Below are positions 41,465 to 49,118 of a stretch of DNA of 64,000 nt, piece by piece. The position numbers and the translations under genes are program-made. The number at the start of each line of letters is the position of its first letter. Within the stretch, counting starts at the first letter, position 1. Source of the stretch: Mucilaginibacter sp. SG564 (GTDB lineage Bacteria > Bacteroidota > Bacteroidia > Sphingobacteriales > Sphingobacteriaceae); the NCBI RefSeq assembly GCF_013149275.1, contig NZ_JABGNA010000009.1:162753-226752 (forward strand). Reading direction: 5' to 3'. The notes under the pieces were generated by a model. That model was not told the origin of the DNA. It was given only the letters and a program-made list of their open reading frames with translations, and searched no databases.

Positions 41465-43681
41465 ATGAGAAAACTACTTTTACTTGTTTTGCTTGCCGCG
41501 GGCTTCTCAAGCGTCCGTGCGCAGCATGTATCCCTTGCCAAGGGATGGAAACTGGCCGTTGGCGATTCGACACAATGGGCCTCGCCAACGTATAATGATC
41601 AGCATTGGAAAGAGGTTAACGTAGCCCACAGCTGGGAGCAGGAAGGCCATCCCGGTTATGATGGTTTTGGCTGGTACCGCATCCATGTGGTAATCCCCGC
41701 ATCATTAAAAGAAAAAGCATTTTTGAAAGACAGTCTGCGGATTAACCTGGGCAGTGTTGATGATAACGACGAGGTTTTCCTGAATGGTAAACTGATAGGC
41801 CGGTTCGGCGGCAAAACCGGCGACATTAAAACCGGTGGTTTTTATGGTCCGCGTACGTATACTATAGCCGCCAATAACCCGGCTATTTTGTGGGACAAGG
41901 AGAATGTTTTGGCCGTTCGTATTTTTGATACCGGCGGCGATGGCGGCATCTACGGTACCAACTTTAGCATTGGCATGGCCGATGTGATGGATCATGTAAC
42001 TGTAAACACCGAAGCCGATTTTGAATATGGCGAGCATCAGAGCTTGAGCAAATCGGTAAAACTGATCACTACCAATCATTATGATTACAACGGTAAGCTG
42101 GCCTTTAGAGTGACCGATCCCGAAACCAATGCCGTTTTATACGAAAAAACAAATGACGCCGCCTTTACTTTTGGCAAGCCATTTACCTATTCGTTTAACA
42201 TAGCCCGTTTAGAGAAAAAATCATACACTATCACCTATAATTTTACCGACGAAAAATCGGGCAAGGAAATAACCCACACCGAAACAACACCTTACTTGCT
42301 CACCCCGTATCCATCGGCCAAACCCAAAATAAATGGTGCCGAAGTTTTTGGCGCACGCCCGGGTAACCCTTTCTTATACCTGATACCGGCCACCGGTCAA
42401 AAGCCTTTAATTTATAAGGCGCAGGGGCTGCCCGATGGTCTGAAACTGGATGCAGCTACGGGCATCATCACCGGCGCGGTTGCCCAAAAGGGCACGTATC
42501 TGGTAACCTTTACCGTGAGCAACAGGCTGGGTAGCAAAACAAAAGCCTTCACTATTATTATTGGCGATAAAATTGGCTTAACACCGGCACTGGGCTGGAA
42601 CAGCTGGAACGCCTGGGGTTTAAGTGTGGATGATAAAAAGGTACGCACTTCGGCAAAAGCCATGGCCGACAGGCTAAGCGCGCACGGTTGGGCCTATATC
42701 AATATCGACGACGGCTGGGAGGCCGAACAACGCCAGACTGATGGTAAAATAACGGCTAATAGTAAGTTTCCGGATATGAAAGGACTTACCGATTATGTAC
42801 ACAGCCTGGGCTTGCGTATGGGGATCTATTCGTCGCCGGGGCCGCGTACCTGCGGCGGTTTTCTGGGCAGCTGGCAACATGAAGACCAGGATGCGCAAAC
42901 TTATGGTGATTGGGGCATCGACTACCTGAAATACGACTGGTGTGCCTACTCCGAAATAGAGCCGCATCCTGATCTGGCCGCGCTTAAAAAGCCGTACCAG
43001 GTAATGCGTAACTCTTTGGATAAAATAAACCGCGATATCATGTACAGCCTTTGCCAGTATGGCTGGGGTAAGGTATGGGAGTGGGGTGCCGAGGTAGGCG
43101 GCAATAGCTGGCGCACCACCGGCGATATTCAGGATACCTGGCGCAGTTTATCGTCTATAGGTTTTAGCCAGGATAAAGCCGCTCCATTTTCTCAGCCGGG
43201 CCACTTTAATGATCCCGATATGCTGGTAGTAGGTAAAGTAGGATGGGGGCCGAGCCTGCATAATACACAGCTCACTTATGATGAGCAGTACACGCACATT
43301 AGTTTGTGGAGCTTGTTATCATCGCCATTATTAATTGGTTGCGATATGGGCCACCTGGATAGGTTTACGTTGAATTTGCTTACCAATGATGAGGTACTGG
43401 CTATTGATCAGGACGCTTTAGGCAAAGGTGCCAGCCAGTATATCAAAAAAGACGATTACCAGATCTGGGTAAAGGAACTGAAAGATGGCGGCAAGGCCAT
43501 CGGCCTGTTCAACCTGTCCGACAAGTACCAAACCATCAGCCTGGATAAAAATGATGCTGCCTTAAAAGGCTACACCAAATTCAGAGATGTGTGGCAGCAA
43601 AAATACGTGATCACCACCGGTAAAGATTTCAGTGCCAAAGTAGCGCCTCACGGTGTTATGCTGATCAGGGTGGAGAAATAG
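41465..43681 (+). CDS. Secreted GH27 alpha-galactosidase with N-terminal jelly-roll and Ig-like domains
   Basis: The 738-residue enzyme has a signal peptide (to about residue 19), a GH2-type sugar-binding jelly roll (about 25-170: WKEVNVAHSWEQEGHPGYDG, GWYRIHVVIP), a putative Ig-like linker domain (about 275-367, ending VTFTVSNRLGSKTKAF) and a GH27 barrel (from GLTPALGWNSWNAWGLSV). The nucleophile is D491 (YLKYDWC) and the acid/base D554 (WRTTGDIQD). It removes alpha-linked galactose, for example from galactomannan, which would complement the GH26 enzyme at 27160. TATCTTAG at 41404-41411 is a possible -7 box. Confidence 0.94.
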   Translation: MRKLLLLVLLAAGFSSVRAQHVSLAKGWKLAVGDSTQWASPTYNDQHWKEVNVAHSWEQEGHPGYDGFGWYRIHVVIPASLKEKAFLKDSLRINLGSVDDNDEVFLNGKLIGRFGGKTGDIKTGGFYGPRTYTIAANNPAILWDKENVLAVRIFDTGGDGGIYGTNFSIGMADVMDHVTVNTEADFEYGEHQSLSKSVKLITTNHYDYNGKLAFRVTDPETNAVLYEKTNDAAFTFGKPFTYSFNIARLEKKSYTITYNFTDEKSGKEITHTETTPYLLTPYPSAKPKINGAEVFGARPGNPFLYLIPATGQKPLIYKAQGLPDGLKLDAATGIITGAVAQKGTYLVTFTVSNRLGSKTKAFTIIIGDKIGLTPALGWNSWNAWGLSVDDKKVRTSAKAMADRLSAHGWAYINIDDGWEAEQRQTDGKITANSKFPDMKGLTDYVHSLGLRMGIYSSPGPRTCGGFLGSWQHEDQDAQTYGDWGIDYLKYDWCAYSEIEPHPDLAALKKPYQVMRNSLDKINRDIMYSLCQYGWGKVWEWGAEVGGNSWRTTGDIQDTWRSLSSIGFSQDKAAPFSQPGHFNDPDMLVVGKVGWGPSLHNTQLTYDEQYTHISLWSLLSSPLLIGCDMGHLDRFTLNLLTNDEVLAIDQDALGKGASQYIKKDDYQIWVKELKDGGKAIGLFNLSDKYQTISLDKNDAALKGYTKFRDVWQQKYVITTGKDFSAKVAPHGVMLIRVEK

Positions 43682-43700
43682 CTATTTGACTAAACATCAT

Positions 43701-43784
43701 GTCATTGCGAGGAGAGACGACGAAGCAATCTCATTGCCTTCAATATGCAAGCGAAGAGATTGCCACACTATCGCTCGCAATGAC
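43701..43784. repeat. GTCATTGCGAGG palindromic repeat
   Basis: Bounded by GTCATTGCGAGGAGAGACGA and CGCTCGCAATGAC, a long imperfect hairpin of a repeat family widely seen in bacterial intergenic DNA. Confidence 0.85.
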
Positions 43785-44149
43785 ATGTTTTTTATGCAAT
43801 TCTATATTCAAATAACTGGTAACAGTCTGTTTTCTCTTCCCCGTCAGCAGATAAGCTTCGGGCGAAAGCGGGCAGAACAATGCAGGGCGGTGCGGATGCG
43901 GGGATAGCAAGTTTTTGCTGAAGTGTAGGGTTGCGCGAACGAAGTAGGGCAAAATAATTGCAGCCCTGGTTCTGTCCGATTTGCGGGGCAAAGGCTAAGA
44001 GCGCAAAGAAGCATTTCTGCTGAAAGCCTTTTGGTTACTTTGTGGCTACAAAGTAACTGGCCCTCCCGCGGCCAAGAGCGGGTATACGCCCGGCTAAACG
44101 ACTCCTGTATAAGGTGAGTCACGCTACGCAATGACGCACGGGATTTAAC
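43785..44149. other. Gene-free, repeat-like DNA
   Basis: No credible gene. It contains a perfect 10-bp hairpin GTTACTTTGT-GGCT-ACAAAGTAAC (44034-44057), and AGGTGAGTCACGC and CAATGACG fragments resembling the other palindromic repeats. It looks like a pile-up of decayed repeat elements. Confidence 0.5.
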
Positions 44150-45052
44150 CTACTCCGGTGTTTCGTAATAATAAATAGGGGCAAAAACGCCTTCGCTGGT
44201 AGTATAATACGCTTTACCATCAGGGGTGAAACCTATCGCTTCACCTTGTTTTTCAACCTTATAATGCAGTTCATCAGGTTTCCTGAGCATGGTTTCCCAT
44301 ATGTGCTCTTTGGGCTCGCGTTTCCAGTAATAAACCTTTTCATAGCTTTTCAGCAGAATTTGCTTGCCATCTTTGGATATGTCGCCGGCGGTGATCCATT
44401 TAAAAGGTTTAAAGCCAGAAAAAAACAGTTGAGCACGTTTGGTGAGGGTAACAGTATCCTTAGCATTATACATCAGCGGTGTGGTATAAACCGATACGGT
44501 ATCCCTTCTTTTGCTTACAATACACAGCAATTCTTCAACCGGGTCAAGCATCAGGGTTTCGGCATCTTTTGGGCCATCGGGGTATTTCAAATAAAGCGGT
44601 TCGGCTTCGGCATGGGTGAGGCTGTCGGTTGCCCATGATCTTTTTTCGCGGATCCGGTAAATGGTGATATATGGCCATCTGCCCGCATTGTCGCCAATAT
44701 CGCCTATATAAACGTAGCTTTTGCCTTTGGCTGGTCCCGGGCCTACTGCAATGTCTTCACAATCGCGTACACCTAAAGGTATATCCTTTGAGCCGGTAAA
44801 GTAAATAGTGGTTTTTAATTTTCCATCGGGAGTTATCGCAAAAAAGCGACTGGTATCACCACTGTCGTTATGTACATAATAAATGCCGGGGTTGATGGTT
44901 GAGGCGGCTATACCCGATGTCTCATCCATTTGTTTACTTTGGAGCGTGCCAGATTGCGCAACCTTGTCAAATAGCCTGTGCTTGGCAAAGGCCCCCACAA
45001 AAATAAGGATGACTAAGGGTGCTATTAATTTTAATTTTTTTGATCTGGACAT
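44150..45052 (-). CDS. Membrane-anchored beta-propeller-like protein
   Basis: The 300-residue product has an N-terminal signal anchor (LIAPLVILIFVGAFA) and strand-rich repeats typical of a propeller: DETSGIAASTINPGIYYVHN, CEDIAVGPGPAKGKSYVYIG, GDNAGRWPYITIYRI, DAETLMLDPVEELLCIVSK. It should face the periplasm. No catalytic residues are recognised; the wording of the strands resembles families of unknown function. TTAATTTG upstream resembles a -7 box. Confidence 0.75.
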   Translation of the reverse strand: MSRSKKLKLIAPLVILIFVGAFAKHRLFDKVAQSGTLQSKQMDETSGIAASTINPGIYYVHNDSGDTSRFFAITPDGKLKTTIYFTGSKDIPLGVRDCEDIAVGPGPAKGKSYVYIGDIGDNAGRWPYITIYRIREKRSWATDSLTHAEAEPLYLKYPDGPKDAETLMLDPVEELLCIVSKRRDTVSVYTTPLMYNAKDTVTLTKRAQLFFSGFKPFKWITAGDISKDGKQILLKSYEKVYYWKREPKEHIWETMLRKPDELHYKVEKQGEAIGFTPDGKAYYTTSEGVFAPIYYYETPE

Positions 45053-45437
45053 CTTATTTGTTGCGAATAATAACGCAAATTAACCAAAATATTATGAAGA
45101 TAGCATTAAATAAATGCCTTGGATTATAAGTAAATGGTTGGTGAGCAATAAATTAGGGGCAATAAGCTGTTTGTCAGAAATGCTTCTTAAAGTAAGAGCC
45201 TATGAAAATGCATAGCAGATAAATGATGTGCTGAAAGAGGGATGTCACGTTGAGCTCCGTTGAAGGGTAGAGCGCAGAGGCCTGCCCGCCATGCTTCGAC
45301 GGAGCTTAGCATAATACCCAATCAAAAAGCCAAAGCCCTGTGCGATTCCTTCCCTCGGGAAGGGGAGGAAGGGGTTTATGGAACGGGATAATCATCGCGC
45401 GTATAAATCCCTCCCTACCATTAAAACTGCAAGTGTT
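45053..45437. other. Intergenic region with repeat remnants
   Basis: It holds a diverged copy of the GTCATCCTGAGC element (45244-45314: GTCACGTTGAGCTCCG to CGACGGAGCTTAGCAT) and a CCTTCCCTCGGGAAGG hairpin (about 45350-45366). No gene was seen. Confidence 0.6.
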
Positions 45438-46268
45438 TTAATTTAAATGCTGGGTGGGCCGTTCAAACTTTTGGAAGGGCATTTTAACCGCGCCAACAAA
45501 AGTTCCGTTTAATTCCTCGTTCATATGAGTGTCAATCCCAAATACAGTTTCCTCCTGGCTTAGTTTGCCAAAAGTGCCAAAAAGCCGGTCCCAGATGCTC
45601 AGCACATCACCATAATTGCAATCGGTATAGGGTAACTGATAATGGTGGTGCACATGGTGCAGGTTGGGGGTTATAAACACCAAACCTACTATGCGGTTAA
45701 CTTTTTCGGGTAGCCTGAATTTCGTATGCGCGATGATATTGGAGAAAGATTGAAACGTTTGACGCAAAATTAAAACGCCAATAGCCGGGCCGCAAATAAA
45801 TACCCACAGCATCAGGAAACAAGTGCGTATACCGGTTTCAAAAGGGTGTTCGCGGGTGGTAGTGGAAACGTCAACATTCAGATCGCTGTGATGTACCAGG
45901 TGAAATTTCCATAGGGCTTCAACCTTGTGCATGGTCACGTGGTAAATATATTCGCACAGATCAAGCAGTACAAACAGACTGGTATAATATACCCAGGGGT
46001 TTTTATAATACGGAATAAAATTGATGAGCCCCCAATGATGAGCTATAGTCCATTTAGATATCAGGATAACAAAGGTAGTTAAAGCGAGTTGTATGGGTAA
46101 CGCGGTGAAGATAAACAAAGCGTTTACCGTAGAGTGTTTCCACTTGCTGAGGGTGCCTTCTGATGAAACCATTGCTTCGGCAAACCATAAGCTCGTGATG
46201 ATGCCTGCATATAAAATTACCTGGGTAAGATCTTCGTGATGTGAGAAAAAGGAACGCAATTCTGCCAT
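45438..46268 (-). CDS. Sterol desaturase/fatty acid hydroxylase family membrane enzyme
   Basis: The 276-residue protein has about four to five membrane segments and the di-iron histidine boxes of the family: H110-x3-H114 (YIYHVTMHK), H123-x2-H126-H127 (KFHLVHHS), H141 and the H204-H209 cluster (NLHHVHHHY). Members hydroxylate or desaturate lipid chains with O2. The adjacent upstream gene encodes a sphingolipid-desaturase-like enzyme, so a sphingolipid or fatty-acid hydroxylase role is an attractive inference, but bacterial members act on varied lipids. A terminator separates the two genes. Confidence 0.88.
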   Translation of the reverse strand: MAELRSFFSHHEDLTQVILYAGIITSLWFAEAMVSSEGTLSKWKHSTVNALFIFTALPIQLALTTFVILISKWTIAHHWGLINFIPYYKNPWVYYTSLFVLLDLCEYIYHVTMHKVEALWKFHLVHHSDLNVDVSTTTREHPFETGIRTCFLMLWVFICGPAIGVLILRQTFQSFSNIIAHTKFRLPEKVNRIVGLVFITPNLHHVHHHYQLPYTDCNYGDVLSIWDRLFGTFGKLSQEETVFGIDTHMNEELNGTFVGAVKMPFQKFERPTQHLN

Positions 46269-46502
46269 TTATCGAATTAAATTAATAGGGATTTAAAGGT
46301 AAGTTAATTTAGCATCAATCAGATATTTGATCTTTTTGTCTTCATCATTTGTTCATTTTTGGGAAGGGGATTTGAGTATCTCTCATGGAGATAATAGGAA
46401 GGTAAAATGCCTGGGAAATGTGTGATTTCCTCCCTTGGGGGGAGGAAGCTTTTTCTATGATGATAGCATAAACCCCTTCTCAGGTTTGCGCTCGTTTGCA
46501 CT

Positions 46503-46640
46503 ACAGGTGTTGGGAATACGGAAAAAGAGCGAAGGATGGCGCGATTCCCCTCTTGAGAGGGGTGGAGGGGTGTGTTCTCTGCTTCATAAACACACCCTGC
46601 CACTGCACAAGTCTGCGCGCCCCCTCTCAAGAGGGGAAAT
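46503..46640. repeat. Composite palindromic repeat
   Basis: It starts with TACAGGTGTTGGGAA, shared with the nested element at 23641. Then come arms CCCCTCTTGAGAGGGG (from about 46547) and CCCCTCTCAAGAGGGG (46621-46636) enclosing GGGTGTGTT/AACACACCC. No gene. Confidence 0.8.
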
Positions 46641-46653
46641 GTTATGCAACAAA

Positions 46654-46677
46654 AAAAGGCCCTTAAAAGGGCCTTTT
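46654..46677 (-). terminator. Terminator of the sphingolipid-desaturase-like gene
   Basis: Perfect inverted repeat AAAAGGCCCTT / AAGGGCCTTTT with a 2-base centre, 16 bases beyond the stop codon. Confidence 0.85.
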
Positions 46678-46693
46678 CAAATGCTTTTATAAT

Positions 46694-47731
46694 TTATACC
46701 TGGCTTGGTTCAAGCTTAGGTTTTACAGCTTCGGCGCGGGTCATGTCGATATCCGGTTTGGATATATCGGTTAACGCAACCTTGCCGCGTTCTTTACGCA
46801 GGATACGGTTAAATAAGGATATCTCGCGATCAAACAGGAAACGGAAAAATAATTTTGTCCATGAAGTATGATAGTGCAGGGTATCATAATACTCAGGTGC
46901 TGTTTTTTTGATCTCTGGTAATTTATTCCATGGAATTGACGGAAAGTCATGATGTTCGTTATGGAACCCCACATTGAAAGCTACCACGTTAAAATTGCCA
47001 TAATAGCTGTAGGTTTCCTGTTCTTCGGTGTGAGTAAGGTAATGCTCCTGTATCCAGCGGGCGCCCAGTGGATGTAAACCAACCGAGAAAGAAAAGCTTA
47101 ACAATAAGAAAGCAACTGCCGGCCAGCCCATAAAATACCATATGGCGGTAGTAAACACCACCTGTAGTACAAAGTTGGTCAGTATCCAGCCATCAAACGG
47201 GTGTATTTCTCTTAATCTTGATAAACGGAAAAGTTGGAAAACCGGGAAGAATAGTAACCACATGGCTTTACCAAAAAAAGAATTGCTGATCAGTTTTGCT
47301 TCCCATTTGTTGGGCAAATCGGCATCAAGCTCATGTACACCCTGAAAAGAGTGGTGTTTAATATGGTATTTTTCGAACGATATAGCGCTTGGCAATATTT
47401 GCGGTAAATTGGCAAACATAGAGGCCCAGCGATTAGCATTACGGTTTTTAAATAACAGCTGATGGGTGCATTCGTGTATCATTACAAACAAGGCATGATC
47501 GGCAAAAGCACCTAATAAATAAGCTGCCCCAAAAATGATCCACCAGGATTGGTCACGAACAAACCAGGCTAAAACTACCTGAAATACCACCAGACCAATG
47601 ATAGCCCATATGGTTTTTGGGTTCTTGCCAATCAGTTTACGTAGCTCCGGAAATTGCTTTAGGATTTTTTTTGTACGAATACGATGAGGTTCAGACTCCT
47701 GGGAGTAAACAAAATCAGTTTTTTTAATCAT
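46694..47731 (-). CDS. Sphingolipid delta-4 desaturase (DES1)-like membrane desaturase
   Basis: From ATG 47731 the product (345 residues; eukaryotic DES1 is about 323) has the three histidine boxes HECTH (86-90), HIKHH (123-127) and HNEHH (257-261). It also carries the full set of non-catalytic signatures of dihydroceramide delta-4 desaturases: EPHRIRTKKILKQFPELRKL near the start, MFANLPQILPSAISFEKYH, ETYSYYGNFNVVAFNVGFHN, and FPSIPWNKLPEIKKTAPEYY. These match my recollection of human DES1 far better than bacterial acyl-lipid desaturases. It would introduce the 4E double bond into a (dihydro)ceramide base; Sphingobacteriaceae are known to make sphingolipids. The longer frame (start 47809) is unlikely. 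Confidence 0.85.
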   Translation of the reverse strand: MIKKTDFVYSQESEPHRIRTKKILKQFPELRKLIGKNPKTIWAIIGLVVFQVVLAWFVRDQSWWIIFGAAYLLGAFADHALFVMIHECTHQLLFKNRNANRWASMFANLPQILPSAISFEKYHIKHHSFQGVHELDADLPNKWEAKLISNSFFGKAMWLLFFPVFQLFRLSRLREIHPFDGWILTNFVLQVVFTTAIWYFMGWPAVAFLLLSFSFSVGLHPLGARWIQEHYLTHTEEQETYSYYGNFNVVAFNVGFHNEHHDFPSIPWNKLPEIKKTAPEYYDTLHYHTSWTKLFFRFLFDREISLFNRILRKERGKVALTDISKPDIDMTRAEAVKPKLEPSQV

Positions 47732-47850
47732 ATAGTTTATAAACGCTAAATATAATGAAAACGTGTTTAAAGTATCATTTTTTTGTAAAAAATTTTCGTT
47801 AAAGATCAAACTTCATAAACATTTCATGAATATTTTATATAAAATTTACT

Positions 47851-48204
47851 TTGCCGATACCTGAACACCAATGCTTTAAGCATGTTAAACTTCAAACGGG
47901 ATGTAAACCGGCCCCCGCAAAAATTCAGGTAGATAACTCAGGCTATAAATTTTACATCAACACCTGTAGGGATTATTTTATTGGTGTTATTGCTGTGATC
48001 AGATCTATAATAAGCGTTCCCGAAAGTGCAGAAATTTTTCATGATATTGAATTAAATTGTTGTTTATTTTTATTTACAACACTTTCATTGGTTTTTACCC
48101 TTATTCTGGTTAGATGGTATTTTATTAATTATCGCCAATTATTGGCCAAGCTACAGCATCAATTTGTAGACATTCTGTATTCACCAGATTTGCTACAGTT
48201 TTGA
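47851..48204 (+). CDS. Doubtful 117-residue ORF with one membrane segment
   Basis: A frame without ATG (TTG at 47851) encodes a short polar N-terminus with several Cys, then LFLFTTLSLVFTLILVRWYF, a plausible membrane helix, then a short tail. A hairpin at 48268-48304 could be its terminator. Codon use is unremarkable and no family is recognised, so this may be non-coding. Confidence 0.3.
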   Translation: MPIPEHQCFKHVKLQTGCKPAPAKIQVDNSGYKFYINTCRDYFIGVIAVIRSIISVPESAEIFHDIELNCCLFLFTTLSLVFTLILVRWYFINYRQLLAKLQHQFVDILYSPDLLQF

Positions 48205-48267
48205 TCCGGAAGTTTGCATACCGGCACTGGATATTCTATATAATATTGCGTGTTTTTGTATAAACAG

Positions 48268-48304
48268 CAGCCCGGTTTTCCTGATAACAAAGGAAACCGG
48301 GCTG
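48268..48304 (+). terminator. Hairpin, possible terminator
   Basis: CAGCCCGGTTTTCC and GGAAACCGGGCTG pair over 13 bp with one bulged T and a loop of about 10 bases; a weak T-tract (TTTGG) follows. Confidence 0.6.
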
Positions 48305-48323
48305 TTTGGTTAAAGGAAAATAC

Positions 48324-48354
48324 AACAACCAAACCGACCGTTCGGTATGTTGTT
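48324..48354. promoter_or_regulatory. TetR-type operator-like dyad
   Basis: ACCGA-CCGT-TCGGT (48333-48346) is a perfect inner inverted repeat, flanked by AACAAC (48324-48329) and GTTGTT (48349-48354), which are symmetrical with a one-base offset. Dyads of this type are bound by TetR-family repressors. No TetR gene lies in the window; the next gene downstream is the DMT transporter at 48577. Confidence 0.55.
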
Positions 48355-48576
48355 ATTTGGTAGGCAATAAATTAATACTTTTTAAACTTTTAAAAGCCGT
48401 CAATAATTTCGTTAAAAAGTGTTAAAATGGATTAAAACTTTATTAAAACAGACAATTAAAGAGCTTTTTTAGCCCCTTTTTGAACAAAAAATTGTTAAAA
48501 TACCAGGTTTAAAAAGTTTTTGCACAAAAGAAACCTATAATAAACCGTAAAACTCATAACATTAAACTCAAAAATT

Positions 48577-48990
48577 ATGTGGTGGATCTATGCTTTATTT
48601 TCGGCCCTGTTTGCCGCCCTTACCGCGATATTTGCCAAAGTAGGCATCAAAGGCGTTGATACCGACCTGGCAACCGCCATACGCACGGTAGTGATACTGA
48701 TACTGGCCTGGGGTATTGTGCTGTTTAAAGGGAGTAATCAGGGTATCAGTAGTTTATCCAAAGTAAACTGGACGTTCCTGGTGCTTTCGGGTTGCGCTAC
48801 CGGGCTTTCGTGGATCTGTTATTTTAAGGCACTGCAACTGGGCAAGGTATCGCAGGTGGCCCCGGTTGATAAACTGAGTGTGGCCATCGCTATTGTTTTA
48901 TCGGTGATATTTTTAGGCGAACCCCTTACCTGGAAAACAGCATCGGGTGCGCTGCTCATCATTGGCGGTACTTTGGTGCTTATTTTTTAA
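48577..48990 (+). CDS. EamA/DMT-type half-size transporter
   Basis: The 137-residue protein has four or five membrane helices and matches one EamA unit: MWWIYALFSALFAALTAIFA, a middle LVLSGCATGLSWICYFKALQ, and the typical end VDKLSVAIAIVLSVIFLGEP followed by a glycine-rich helix. Half-size members must dimerise to transport. The substrate is unknown. A 585-base upstream region contains a TetR-like dyad. Confidence 0.88.
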   Translation: MWWIYALFSALFAALTAIFAKVGIKGVDTDLATAIRTVVILILAWGIVLFKGSNQGISSLSKVNWTFLVLSGCATGLSWICYFKALQLGKVSQVAPVDKLSVAIAIVLSVIFLGEPLTWKTASGALLIIGGTLVLIF

Positions 48991-49118
48991 GGTTTTGTAG
49001 CAGGTATTTTACGTTGGGTTAATCATATTGTAACAAATACACAACAATTGATAAAATTCAGTTTTAATCCAATCTTTCTTGGCAAATTCGCGGGTTGAAT
49101 AATCCTTTTACCATTCGA

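Noticed and set aside
46319..46692. Frames on both strands in the region between the two lipid-enzyme genes
   Set aside because: They translate palindromic repeats (CCCCTCTTGAGAGGGG and so on) and show no protein-like composition.
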